Source: JTS-RE37 sp041743425
Lineage (GTDB): Bacteria; Bacteroidota; Bacteroidia; Flavobacteriales; Flavobacteriaceae
Assembly: GCA_041743425.1 (NCBI GenBank)
Contig: JBGTMS010000211.1
Location: 6,627 to 70,626 of the forward strand
Length of the DNA: 64,000 nt
Direction: 5' to 3'
Positions 52,783-61,841 of the stretch are shown here, in pieces. Each line of letters begins with the position of its first letter. Within the stretch, counting starts at the first letter, position 1. The translations under genes and the position numbers were made by a program. Below the pieces are notes generated by a model that was given only the letters and a program-made list of their open reading frames with translations, did not search any database and was not told the origin of the DNA.

Positions 52783-53085
52783 TTATTCCCATTTATTGGT
52801 TCGTTCCTCCTGTTCCATAAATTCACGGATTTTCCGATTCTCCCAGTCCTTGTTAAAAAACGGGCTCAGATTAAAGATGGAAATAGCATGAAAAAATATC
52901 CCGATTCCCCAGCCAAAGGCGGCCCACAGGAACCACATATAGCGCCATTCATTGGTCCAGTAATTGATAATTGCCAGGAGCGGAATGATGATAAGGTAGG
53001 AAGTAAGGTGTCCATAAAACTTTTTGAGAATATCCACTCTTTCTCTGGCTCTCAGATACTTACTTTCCTTGTTGAAGTTGTCCAT
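52783..53085 (-). CDS. 2TM-domain protein, upstream copy
   Basis: 100 residues, almost only the 2TM domain: LRARERVDILKKFYGHLTS, helices YLIIIPLLAIINYW and WFLWAAFGWGIGIFFHAI, then LSPFFNKDWENRKIREFMEQEE. It ends 20 bp before the start of the next 2TM gene and follows the kinase gene by 132 bp on the same strand. With the kinase C-terminus it makes three copies of one domain in 2.1 kb. Confidence 0.88.
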   Translation of the reverse strand: MDNFNKESKYLRARERVDILKKFYGHLTSYLIIIPLLAIINYWTNEWRYMWFLWAAFGWGIGIFFHAISIFNLSPFFNKDWENRKIREFMEQEERTNKWE

Positions 53086-53217
53086 TATTATACCTTTTAA
53101 ATAGTAACTAGAATTTTATTAGCTTGTCTGTCAATTCTACCTTATATCCGTCATAGCTTGCCCAAATATGGGTTTTAAGGGTTGAATATTAATAGCAGAC
53201 AACCACAGCCAGTCCGC

Positions 53218-54549
53218 TTAAAAATCGTCATTCTCCATGAGCTCCCTGATCTTTTTCTCTTCCCAGCGTTTCCCCCAAAGTGGATTATACCCATAGGCTT
53301 CCATCCCATGCATTAACAGACCAAATCCCCAGCCAAGTGACGGAAAAATCACCCATACAAAATCGGTGGTCTTAAAATTGAGCCATGCCAGAATGGGTAT
53401 GACGATGCAATAAGCCGTGAGATTACCATAGAAGCCTTTTATGGCCTCTACACGTTCCTTTGCCTTCAGATAGCGCTTGTCCTGGATATAGGTTTGTTGC
53501 GTTTCCATGATTGAAATTTTTTTGGTTAGTATGGGAAGTGAAACACTAAATGCTTCCTTCGTTTTCTGAATGTCCACCGTTTTGTCCGAGAGGATATGAT
53601 ATCGCTGTTGTATATTTCTTAAACCCACACCGCTGCCTTTTTTCAGCACTTCTTTTTCCTGCAGATTGTTACTGACGATCAAGCGCCCTTCTCCTTCGCT
53701 AACAGTAATCCGAAGAGGTTTGGCCGACGTCACAATATTGTGCTTCACCGCATTCTCGAGTAATAATTGCAAAGACAGGGGTACGATTCTTGCTTCAGGA
53801 TGTTTACTGGTCATCGGGATATCGAAAACAATACTGTCCTCAAACCGCATTTTCAATAATTGCACATAGGTTCTGGCGAATTCAAGCTCTTCATCAATGC
53901 TCACCAAATCTTTATTTTTTTGTTCAAGAACATACCTGTAAACCTTTGACAATGAAGTAGTAAATTTTTGAGCCTGTCTGGGATCTTCGTCGATAAGGCT
54001 GGAGAGCACATTCAGGCTATTAAATAAAAAGTGCGGGTCGAGTTGATTTTTTAAGGCGTCAAATTTTGCTGAAGCCGCACCTGCAATGATCTTTTGCTCT
54101 TTCACCTTGCCTTCCTGCCAATGCTTGTAAAAACTAATGGCATGATACAAGACGGACAGCAGGCTGATTCCAAGTAATACAAGTAAATAATAGACTTTTA
54201 CCTCTCCCGCCATGAATTGTTGCCAGTTCTCATTGTACATGCCTATCTCAACACCCATCCTTATCAGGAAAATAACGGTCATTGACAAAACGATGTTCCC
54301 AAGAGCGGCCAGCACACTTCTGTATTTACCGTATTTTAGAAAGAGCCGGCTATTATTGACATATCGAAGGAAGGCAGAATTGGTCCATGTGAGAATCAGC
54401 CCATAAAGCAGGTAATATTGTACGGATGTAAAAAAATTACCATCCATTATTAGGGACTGCCCGCCAAGAAGTCCTATCCCTACAGCAATGGCAGTGAGTA
54501 CAATCCCGGATACAATTCCCAGTAGGAATGTTTTAAATAAATATTTCAT
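53218..54549 (-). CDS. LytS-type sensor histidine kinase fused to a C-terminal 2TM domain
   Basis: 443 residues. Four or so N-terminal membrane helices (1-140), no large sensor domain. His_kinase region: DALKNQLDPHFLFNSLNVLSS (phospho-His near 173), LLLENAVKHNIVTS (N box) and GSGVGLRNIQQRYH (G box). A 2TM domain follows at about 350-443: YLKAKERVEAIKGFYGNLTA, helices YCIVIPILAWLNF and VWVIFPSLGWGFGLLMHG, and NPLWGKRWEEKKIRELMEN. The 2TM part closely resembles the two stand-alone proteins downstream. The LytTR regulator at 51487 is the expected partner. The signal is unknown; membrane state is a guess. Confidence 0.9.
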   Translation of the reverse strand: MKYLFKTFLLGIVSGIVLTAIAVGIGLLGGQSLIMDGNFFTSVQYYLLYGLILTWTNSAFLRYVNNSRLFLKYGKYRSVLAALGNIVLSMTVIFLIRMGVEIGMYNENWQQFMAGEVKVYYLLVLLGISLLSVLYHAISFYKHWQEGKVKEQKIIAGAASAKFDALKNQLDPHFLFNSLNVLSSLIDEDPRQAQKFTTSLSKVYRYVLEQKNKDLVSIDEELEFARTYVQLLKMRFEDSIVFDIPMTSKHPEARIVPLSLQLLLENAVKHNIVTSAKPLRITVSEGEGRLIVSNNLQEKEVLKKGSGVGLRNIQQRYHILSDKTVDIQKTKEAFSVSLPILTKKISIMETQQTYIQDKRYLKAKERVEAIKGFYGNLTAYCIVIPILAWLNFKTTDFVWVIFPSLGWGFGLLMHGMEAYGYNPLWGKRWEEKKIRELMENDDF

Positions 54550-54881
54550 CTTCAGCAGTTCCGTTTTTCTTCACTTTATCAGTTGAGGATCTCTAAAAAA
54601 TGGCCAACCATCCTTCCCGTGTTCTCAATGGTACCTCCAGGTTTGTTTCAATGCATAAAGCAGACGTCTCATCTATGTACCTCTGGCCATTTTTCTTAGC
54701 AAATTCCTGGGATATTCGGATTAAGAATGATTATCGAGTATAAAATTGCAGAAAAACAGTTAACTGTCAAAGAAGCCATTACTGAAATGTGGATTTTACA
54801 GGATCAAATGTAATTGGAAGCGTATCAACAGAAAACCCTCAACTTAAAGGTGAGGGTTTCGGACAGCTGGCAGACAGGAAC
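54550..54881. other. Upstream region of the kinase gene with two unassigned open fragments
   Basis: 332 bp. A 28-codon plus-strand frame at 54727-54813 (MIIEYKIAEKQLTVKEAITE at its start) and a 47-codon minus-strand frame without a start codon, ending at 54593 (RTREGWLAIF at its end), both read as plausible protein. A 12-bp palindrome ACAGTTAACTGT is at 54756-54767. No canonical promoter was found for the kinase. I do not recognise either fragment. Confidence 0.3.
54833..54859 (-). terminator. Stem-loop after alpha/beta hydrolase gene
   Basis: Perfect 9-bp stem AAACCCTCA / TGAGGGTTT with 9-nt loop, 23 bp past the stop of the hydrolase on the minus strand. The T-tract is short (three Ts within the stem then TCTGTT), so strength is uncertain. 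Confidence 0.45.
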
Positions 54882-55712
54882 CTAATTTTTAAAGAAGGGT
54901 AGCAATTGTTCATTCAGTTCCTGACTATGCGTAATATTCAGTCCATGAGGTGCTCCGGAAATGATTTTGAGTTTACTTCCTGAAATGCCAGCCGCAGCCT
55001 GCCTTGCCGAAGTTTCCAGGGGTACGGTGGCATCTGCGTCCCCATGTATTATAAGCACGGGAACCGTTATATCTTTCAATTCTTTCCTGAAATCGGTATC
55101 CATCCAGGCCCTGGCAGTTTCGATGGTGGCCCTTGGGGAGGCGGGTGCAGAAATGCTGAAGTCGTATTCGAGCTGTGCGGCACTCACTGAATTCTCGCTT
55201 TTGTTATAATTATAGAATCCCTGATGGAATTTTTTAAGAAAGCCTACCCGGTCATCTGCCAGTGCTTTTAGTATGTCCTTAAGATCCTTTTCAGGCACGC
55301 CTTCAGGATTGTCCTCTTTCTTTTTCATCAATGGGATGATGGAACTAACCAATACGGCCTTCTTTATCCTGGCTTCGCCGTATTCTGTGATATAACGGAC
55401 CACTTCTCCCCCACCCATGGAAAAACCGACAAGGATACAGTCGTTTAATTTCAACTGTACAATCAGTTCATTCAGGTCCGAAGCGAGGGTAGAATAATCA
55501 TAATCTCCCCAGGGACGGGAAGACTTTCCAAAGCCGCGGCGATCGTAAGTGATGCATCTATGACCGGATGAGACTAAGGGGCCGACCTGAGATTCCCAGG
55601 AACTGCCGCTTAATGGCCATCCGTGGATGAGGATAACGGGCTTACCTTGTCCATAATCTTCATAGTATATGGATACTTTTTCCTTCCCGGTCGAATTTTC
55701 TATATAAGGCAT
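54882..55712 (-). CDS. Alpha/beta hydrolase (haloperoxidase/esterase-like)
   Basis: 276 residues, usual size. Oxyanion region HGWPLSGSSWE (about 30-40), nucleophile elbow GFSMGGGEVVRYI (Ser near 97), Asp in IIHGDADATVP and His in SGAPHGLNITH complete the triad. The family includes cofactor-free haloperoxidases and esterases. Monocistronic, divergent from the PaiB-like gene. The substrate is unknown. Confidence 0.9.
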   Translation of the reverse strand: MPYIENSTGKEKVSIYYEDYGQGKPVILIHGWPLSGSSWESQVGPLVSSGHRCITYDRRGFGKSSRPWGDYDYSTLASDLNELIVQLKLNDCILVGFSMGGGEVVRYITEYGEARIKKAVLVSSIIPLMKKKEDNPEGVPEKDLKDILKALADDRVGFLKKFHQGFYNYNKSENSVSAAQLEYDFSISAPASPRATIETARAWMDTDFRKELKDITVPVLIIHGDADATVPLETSARQAAAGISGSKLKIISGAPHGLNITHSQELNEQLLPFFKN

Positions 55713-55898
55713 ATCATTTGATATTTAGATGAGTTGCAAGCTAGGATGTTGTTGGGGAGGAGGTGGACGCGATCGGCCTTATTTTGTGCTGATTTGGAGT
55801 AATGCAGGCTGTGTGAACAGTTCTCAAAGCGCTGATAGATCGCCGCCAGTATAATTGGTTATACTGATATTTTCTACCTTACCACAAATTTCCTTTCT

Positions 55899-56561
55899 AT
55901 GTATATTCCGTTACAGTATAAAAATGAAAATCTGACGGAGGTGAGAGACTTCCTTCGAAACAATGCTTTTGGAATTCTAGTGAACCAGGTCAATGGAAAA
56001 TTATGGGCATCGCATATCCCTCTGGAACTCGACACCGATCCTGAGGGGCATGATGTCCTGATCGGACATGTTGCGAAGGCCAATCCACAATGGTCATCTT
56101 TTGACGCTTCCGAAGAAGTGCTTTGCATTTTTAATGGCCCGCACTCCTATGTTTCGTCCTCCTGGTACCGGGAAGAAGAGGTGCCCACCTGGAATTATAT
56201 TGCTGTGCATGTCTATGGTAGCCTGGAGATACTCAGTGCATCTGAGGTTCTTACATCGCTGGAAAAACTTGTTGACAAATATGAAAGGAATTCAGAAAAA
56301 CCAATAGCCCTCTCGACCCTTTCAGACAGGACCCTGAGACAAGTTCGGGGGATTGTTGGTTTCAGAATCCGGATACGCGATATTCATGCGGCTTCCAAAT
56401 TATCACAGGGAAGGCCCGAAGATCATTTAAGAATTATTGAAGAACTGGAAAAAACCGGACAGAGCGGTGCTCTGGACACGGCCCGGTCCATGAGAAACAA
56501 TCAGTCCCTGAAGGAACAAACGGATAAGCAGGCTGCAGGGACGAGTGAACTCCCCGAATAG
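55899..56561 (+). CDS. PaiB-family FMN-binding protein
   Basis: 220 residues, usual family length. MYIPLQYKNENLTEVRDFLR at the start, ASHIPLELDTDPEGHDVLIG, then VSSSWYREEEVPTWNYIAVH (the flavin-binding split-barrel motif), and GIVGFRIRIRDIHAASKLSQ match PaiB. Annotated in databases as a negative transcriptional regulator, but the fold is that of an FMN oxidoreductase, and repression was shown only for the Bacillus gene. A role in oxidising or reducing a small molecule is equally likely. Confidence 0.88.
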   Translation: MYIPLQYKNENLTEVRDFLRNNAFGILVNQVNGKLWASHIPLELDTDPEGHDVLIGHVAKANPQWSSFDASEEVLCIFNGPHSYVSSSWYREEEVPTWNYIAVHVYGSLEILSASEVLTSLEKLVDKYERNSEKPIALSTLSDRTLRQVRGIVGFRIRIRDIHAASKLSQGRPEDHLRIIEELEKTGQSGALDTARSMRNNQSLKEQTDKQAAGTSELPE

Positions 56562-56739
56562 AACGGTAGCCCGGCCGAAGCGTGCCCCCAGGGTAAAAAA
56601 TGGGCAGAAAGAAGGTCCGGAAAACAGCCAGGGTTGGGGTAAACACCTCAAAATGTATTGGCTTGGGATCGGGTTATTTAAGCTAAGCTGAGAGTGTTCA
56701 ATCGCTTTCCGATCTAATAAATTCATGTAATATTGCCCT

Positions 56740-58305
56740 ATGTTGAGAAATATAGATCTTCGGGTAGCTTTAAAGGAAGCGTCTGAACCAGACATCCTCG
56801 AAAAAAAGGTCTCCCGTCTGCTTGGTACTTCAATATCCGATCTGGAAATCAAGGTGCTGCGGAAATCTGTCGATGCAAGGAAAAAGGACATCTATTTTAA
56901 TTACAAACTTGCCGTATATATCGGGGAGCCTGTAATTCAGGAAACAATAACATTTCCTTACCAGGATGTCAGTCGGGGCAGAGCCATTCATATTATAGGT
57001 TTTGGTCCGGCCGGAATGTGGGCGGCTCTGCGTTGTCTGGAACTTGGCTTTAAACCAGTTGTTCTGGAGCGCGGCAAAAAAGTGAGAGAAAGAAGAAGGG
57101 ATCTCAGAGCCATCAATCAGGATCATCATGTGAATCCCGACTCCAATTACTGCTTTGGGGAGGGTGGCGCTGGCACCTATTCGGATGGCAAACTCTATAC
57201 AAGAAGCCTGAAAAGAGGCGATGTACGAAGTGTTTTTGAACGCTTTGTTTACCATGGCGCTACTCCCGGGATTCTCGCCGAATCCCATCCTCATATTGGG
57301 ACCAATAAACTCCCTCAAATTGTTGAGAATATCAGGGAAACCATCCTTAGGTTCGGGGGAGAAATACATTTTGAACAAAGGGTTACTGAATTTATCCTGA
57401 ACGGCCGGATATTAAAGGCGATACAGCTGAGTAGCGGCCAGGAAATGACAGTGGAGAGGGTCATTCTCGCCCCAGGCCATTCAGCCAGGGACATCATAGA
57501 ACTACTCCACCGCAACAAGATGGCCCTTCAACCGAAATCTTTTGCAATGGGGGTTCGGGTAGAACATCCGCAATACATCATCGATGGTATTCAATACCAT
57601 TGCAAAGACGAGCGGCATCCGCTGTTGCCCGCAGCTTCGTATAGTCTGGTGGAGCAGGTCAGGGAACGTGGCGTATACTCATTTTGTATGTGTCCGGGTG
57701 GGTTTATTGTTCCTTCCGCCACCGCTGCTGGTGAGGTAGTGGTCAACGGCATGTCGCCTTCCAAAAGGAACAACAGCTTCGCCAACTCAGGGATGGTGGT
57801 GGCCATCGATGTAGACAGGGATCTGAATGCTTATTCGGATTTTGGGGCATTACGCGGTCTGGAATTTCAAAAAAACCTGGAAAAGCTGGCCTTCCAGGCC
57901 GGGGGCAGGACACAGGCAGCTCCGGCTCAGCGGCTAACGGATTTTGTCGAGGGAAGTTTGTCCGAGACCCTGAATCCTACTTCCTACCAGCCGGGACTGA
58001 CGTCAGCTCCTCTTCATTCGCTTTTACCTAAAGTAATTGGGTCGAGGTTGCGTGACGGATTTAAGATTTTTGACGCAAAAATGAAAGGGTACCTCACCCA
58101 TGAAGCCAATGTGGTGGGGGTTGAGTCACGCACCTCTTCAACAGTGACCATTCCAAGAAACCACGCTCTGGAGCATCCGGAAATTGCAGGTTTATTCCCT
58201 TGCGGCGAAGGTGCAGGTTACGCCGGCGGCATTGTCTCCGCAGCGATGGACGGAGAACGTTGTGCCAATGCAGCTATTGGCTCCCTTCGCGCGATTGCTG
58301 TGTAA
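56740..58305 (+). CDS. COG2509-like FAD-dependent dehydrogenase
   Basis: 521 residues. A distinct N-terminal domain of about 80 residues (LGTSISDLEIKVLRKSVDAR) precedes the FAD loop HIIGFGPAGMWAALRCLELG (about 85-105). CFGEGGAGTYSDGKLYTR and LFPCGEGAGYAGGIVSAAMD are further family hallmarks. The enzyme is soluble and widely conserved but biochemically uncharacterised. Transcribed alone with about 180 bp upstream. A weak TAATATTG box lies before the ATG. Confidence 0.88.
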   Translation: MLRNIDLRVALKEASEPDILEKKVSRLLGTSISDLEIKVLRKSVDARKKDIYFNYKLAVYIGEPVIQETITFPYQDVSRGRAIHIIGFGPAGMWAALRCLELGFKPVVLERGKKVRERRRDLRAINQDHHVNPDSNYCFGEGGAGTYSDGKLYTRSLKRGDVRSVFERFVYHGATPGILAESHPHIGTNKLPQIVENIRETILRFGGEIHFEQRVTEFILNGRILKAIQLSSGQEMTVERVILAPGHSARDIIELLHRNKMALQPKSFAMGVRVEHPQYIIDGIQYHCKDERHPLLPAASYSLVEQVRERGVYSFCMCPGGFIVPSATAAGEVVVNGMSPSKRNNSFANSGMVVAIDVDRDLNAYSDFGALRGLEFQKNLEKLAFQAGGRTQAAPAQRLTDFVEGSLSETLNPTSYQPGLTSAPLHSLLPKVIGSRLRDGFKIFDAKMKGYLTHEANVVGVESRTSSTVTIPRNHALEHPEIAGLFPCGEGAGYAGGIVSAAMDGERCANAAIGSLRAIAV

Positions 58306-58496
58306 TGTCAGTTGCAATAAAGGCTGCGATGCAAAATGGATTTTGAACTGTGTCCTGGGGTAGTACGATAAAGGGGAAAGATATTTTTTGGCAGGTCGAT
58401 CAGCTTTCATACATTTAAACCCGGGTCTCCAAAACGACAGCCCTCACAGCTGAAAGAACCTCGAGTGACCATCTCAGAAAGTTATAAACTACCACG

Positions 58497-60551
58497 ATGA
58501 AAAATTACCCATATTTTATCCTAATCTTTTTAAGCCTTGCAGGACTGCAGGCACAAAATTCATCTCCTCTTGAACTTCTTGATGTATTCAGCATGGAATA
58601 TGTTTCGGATCCCCAAATTTCTCCGGATGGCAGCAGGATCATATATGTCAGAAATTTTAAAGATGTGATGACCGACAGGAATCTGTCGAACCTATGGATG
58701 GTTAATTTTGACGGCAGCTCAAACAGGCCTCTCACCTCTGGGAACAATAATGACATCTCACCAAGATGGTCGCATGATGGTGAGAAAATCATTTATAAAT
58801 CGAATGTCCATGACGATAAAATGAAATTGTATTTGATGTGGGTCGACACCAGGGAAACCACAGTGCTTACCAATTCTCCCGGCACCCCCGGTGCCGTAAG
58901 CTGGTCGTGGGACGACACGTATCTGGCATTCACCATGTTTGTTCCCAAGGAAGCGAAATCGATTGTTAAACTTCCTTCAAAGCCTGAAGGAGCTACCTGG
59001 AACAAACCTCCTATTTATATTGACCAGATGAATTACAGAGGAGATGGGCAGGGGTATAATAAAAGTGGGAATGAACAGCTTTTTGTTGTTTCTACAGACG
59101 GAGGCACCCCAAGACAACTCACAGATACTGAAGATGACCATGGGGCACCTGTCTGGTCCAGAGATGATAAGGCACTTTATTTTTCTGCCAACCTTAGGGA
59201 GGAACATGACCTGGACCCGGTAAATTCGGAAATATATAAGATTACGCTGAATGATGGAGTTGTGACCGAGCTTACCAAAAGGCAGGGACCGGATTTCGGT
59301 GCGGAAGTATCCCCGGATGGAAATTCTATGGCTTATCTGGGTTTTGATGATAGGTACCAGGGATATCAGGTGACCAGGTTGTATACGATGAACCCGGATG
59401 GAAGTTCGGTTAAAATGCTTTCAGGGGAATTCGACCGGGATGTTTCAGGAATCTCCTGGGCTGACGATGGAAAAGGCCTGTACTTTCAGTACGATGAGGA
59501 AGGTGATACGAAAATCGGACATATAAACACCTCGGGCAAAGTCACTCCCATTACAGAGAACCTGGGGGGGCTCTCGCTGGGCAGGCCCTATAACCAGGGA
59601 GCCTTCTCCGTGGCTAAAAATGGAAAGATCGCTTTTACATTGGGAGGTACGGAACATCCTGCAGACCTGGCCACTTTTTACAAGGACGCTCCCAACCGCA
59701 TCACAGATTTAAATGAAGACTTGTTTTCTTTCAGGAAGTTGGGCAAGGTGGAAGAAATGAGCTGGAAATCCTCGTTTGATCAGCGAAAGATCCAGGGATG
59801 GCTGGTAACTCCGCCGGACTTTGACCCGTCAAAAAAATATCCGCTTATTCTGGAGATTCACGGGGGGCCCTTCCAAAGTTACGGCAGCGTATTCTCCGCT
59901 GAAATTCAGCTATACGCGGCGGCAGGATACGTGGTGTTGTACACGAATCCGAGAGGTAGTACCAGTTACGGGGAGGAGTTCGGAAATCTTATCCATCATG
60001 ATTACCCCAATCATGATTATGAAGACCTTATGTCCGGTGTGGATGCAGTGATCGAAAAAGGATTTGTGGATCCGGAAAACCTCTTCGTCACAGGAGGAAG
60101 TGGCGGCGGGGTGCTTACCGCCTGGATCATTGGAAAGACAGACCGTTTCAAAGCCGCCGTTGTGGCCAAACCGGTTATTAACTGGTATAGCTTTGTTCTT
60201 TATTCCGACAGTCCCGGATTCTTTTATAAGTATTGGTTCGCCAGCAAACCATGGGAAGATCCTGAATCCTATCTGAAACGCTCCCCGATAACATATGTAG
60301 GGAATGTCAAAACACCCACAATGCTTCTTACCGGGGAGGATGATTTCAGAACTCCCATTGCGGAATCAGAACAATATTATGCGGCTTTAAAACTGCAGAA
60401 GGTGGAAACGGCCATGGTAAGAATTCCCGGAGCTTCCCATGAAATAGCTGCAAAACCCAGCAATCTCATAGCCAAGGTTGCCAGTGTACTTGCCTGGTTT
60501 GACAAATACAATGGCGCTGAAAAGAATGGAACAACTGCAGGAATGAAATAA
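58497..60551 (+). CDS. S9 family peptidase, exported
   Basis: 684 residues. The signal ends near LAGLQAQ. A propeller of WD40-like repeats (DPQISPDGSRIIYV, NDISPRWSHDGEKIIY, GAEVSPDGNSMAYL) is followed by the hydrolase: LEIHGGPFQSYGS, nucleophile in TGGSGGGVLTAW, Asp in LTGEDDFRTPI and His in PGASHEIAAKPS. The Ser motif G-S-G-G-G differs from the W-S-Y-G-G of the 21451 enzyme. Third S9 peptidase in this window, far from the others. Broad oligopeptide hydrolysis is likely. Confidence 0.93.
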   Translation: MKNYPYFILIFLSLAGLQAQNSSPLELLDVFSMEYVSDPQISPDGSRIIYVRNFKDVMTDRNLSNLWMVNFDGSSNRPLTSGNNNDISPRWSHDGEKIIYKSNVHDDKMKLYLMWVDTRETTVLTNSPGTPGAVSWSWDDTYLAFTMFVPKEAKSIVKLPSKPEGATWNKPPIYIDQMNYRGDGQGYNKSGNEQLFVVSTDGGTPRQLTDTEDDHGAPVWSRDDKALYFSANLREEHDLDPVNSEIYKITLNDGVVTELTKRQGPDFGAEVSPDGNSMAYLGFDDRYQGYQVTRLYTMNPDGSSVKMLSGEFDRDVSGISWADDGKGLYFQYDEEGDTKIGHINTSGKVTPITENLGGLSLGRPYNQGAFSVAKNGKIAFTLGGTEHPADLATFYKDAPNRITDLNEDLFSFRKLGKVEEMSWKSSFDQRKIQGWLVTPPDFDPSKKYPLILEIHGGPFQSYGSVFSAEIQLYAAAGYVVLYTNPRGSTSYGEEFGNLIHHDYPNHDYEDLMSGVDAVIEKGFVDPENLFVTGGSGGGVLTAWIIGKTDRFKAAVVAKPVINWYSFVLYSDSPGFFYKYWFASKPWEDPESYLKRSPITYVGNVKTPTMLLTGEDDFRTPIAESEQYYAALKLQKVETAMVRIPGASHEIAAKPSNLIAKVASVLAWFDKYNGAEKNGTTAGMK

Positions 60552-60572
60552 TACAAAAACGTCGGGGAAAAT

Positions 60573-60702
60573 CTACTGCGCAGGCAGCACTCCACGGATT
60601 TCGCTTAAAGGTTCAATCTTGTGATTTTCATAAATCAGATCCCCTGATAATTTCTATGGTCACTCCTTCGTGGACAGCACCCGTCTTTATTGGAATTACC
60701 AA
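60573..60702 (-). pseudogene. Possible frameshifted small-gene remnant
   Basis: Two minus-strand frames join at a run of four G residues (complement of about 60640-60643). Upstream frame: PIKTGAVHEGVTIEII. Downstream frame: GDLIYENHKIEPLSEIRGVL then PAQ and a stop at 60573. Loss of one G would give a single frame. No promoter or clear start is seen (TTG at 60702 is possible). It could be chance. Confidence 0.2.
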
Positions 60703-60751
60703 GCAGGTAGGATCATAAGGTATTCGCGAACGAATTAAATTAAAAAACTCG

Positions 60752-60777
60752 TATATTTAGGTACCTAGTTACGTAAA
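60752..60777 (+). promoter_or_regulatory. -7-like box and operator-like inverted repeat before MarR-GNAT gene
   Basis: TATATTTA (60752-60759) is one base off TAnnTTTG. TTTAGGTA (60756-60763) and TACGTAAA (60770-60777) form an inverted repeat with one mismatch and a 6-bp spacer. A perfect 10-bp palindrome TAGGTACCTA lies inside. The ATG is at 60789. Confidence 0.5.
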
Positions 60778-60788
60778 CAGGATTACAA

Positions 60789-61760
60789 ATGATTTTGGAC
60801 GAAGCAGGACCACTCGCCTTGGGGAGTCGGTTGCGGCGGTTGAGTGAAAGACTCACAGAAGATGCCGCGAGTATTTACAAAGCTTATCAGACGGAACTGA
60901 AGCCAAAGTGGTTTCCGGTTTTTTATGTTTTATCAGGTCATGGTACTATGCCTGTCACAACGCTGGCAGCAGAAATCGGTCATTCCCATCCTTCAGTTTC
61001 GAAAATTGTAAGAGAAATGTTAGTTGCCGATCTGGTAAAACAGCACTCAGACCCCCATGATGGCCGCAGGAATCTGGTGGGTCTGTCGGCAAAAGGTATT
61101 GATCTTTCACTGAAGATATCGGATCAGTATACTGATGTGCAGGAAGCACTGCTGAGCCTGTTTGACCAAACCAGACACAATGTCTGGAAGGCCCTGATAG
61201 AATTCGAATATATGCTGGAACAGCAATCCCTGCCCGAGAGAGTACTGGCATGCAGGAAAAGGCGGGAATCACCACAGGTCCGTGTCATCCCTTATATTCC
61301 CGAATACAGAAGCGATTTTAAGCGGCTCAATTCCCAATGGATCAGTACCTATTTTATAATGGAGGCTCTGGATCATCAGGTTCTGGATCACCCGGAATCC
61401 TATATAATTGATCGTGGAGGGCATATCCTGGTTGCCCTATATAAGGAACAGGCTGTAGGTGTTTGTGCTCTGATCCCTTTAGAATCCAGCGAATATGATT
61501 TTGAACTTGCCAAGATGGGTGTGGCGCCCGAAGTCCGCGGCTTAGGGATTGGGTGGAAGCTGGGCCGAGCGATCATTGAAAAAGCCAAAGCGCTGGGCGC
61601 CCGTAGCCTGTATCTCGAAAGCAATACTGTACTGGAACCCGCCATAGCCCTCTACCGGAAGCTGGGCTTTAAAAAGATAAATGGTGGGCCCTCCCCCTAT
61701 AAACGGAGCAATATACAGATGGCTCTGACCCTTGTATCCTCAGATGCACCACCGGAATAG
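60789..61760 (+). CDS. MarR / GNAT acetyltransferase fusion regulator
   Basis: 323 residues. The N-terminal half is a MarR winged helix: TLAAEIGHSHPSVSKIVREM (recognition helix) and DPHDGRRNLVGLSAKG (wing). The C-terminal half (about 165-315) is a GNAT domain with the acetyl-CoA loop VAPEVRGLGIGWKLGRAIIE and ALYRKLGFKK. Such fusions are known and may couple gene control to acetylation of a small molecule or protein; the substrate is unknown. It is followed by oxyR, 81 bp downstream on the same strand. Confidence 0.9.
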   Translation: MILDEAGPLALGSRLRRLSERLTEDAASIYKAYQTELKPKWFPVFYVLSGHGTMPVTTLAAEIGHSHPSVSKIVREMLVADLVKQHSDPHDGRRNLVGLSAKGIDLSLKISDQYTDVQEALLSLFDQTRHNVWKALIEFEYMLEQQSLPERVLACRKRRESPQVRVIPYIPEYRSDFKRLNSQWISTYFIMEALDHQVLDHPESYIIDRGGHILVALYKEQAVGVCALIPLESSEYDFELAKMGVAPEVRGLGIGWKLGRAIIEKAKALGARSLYLESNTVLEPAIALYRKLGFKKINGGPSPYKRSNIQMALTLVSSDAPPE

Positions 61761-61841
61761 TCATAAATTAATAGTATATCAAGTGCAATCGCTATAAATA
61801 ATATTGATAGTTTTCTTATTTTTATAGACACACTTCAACCT

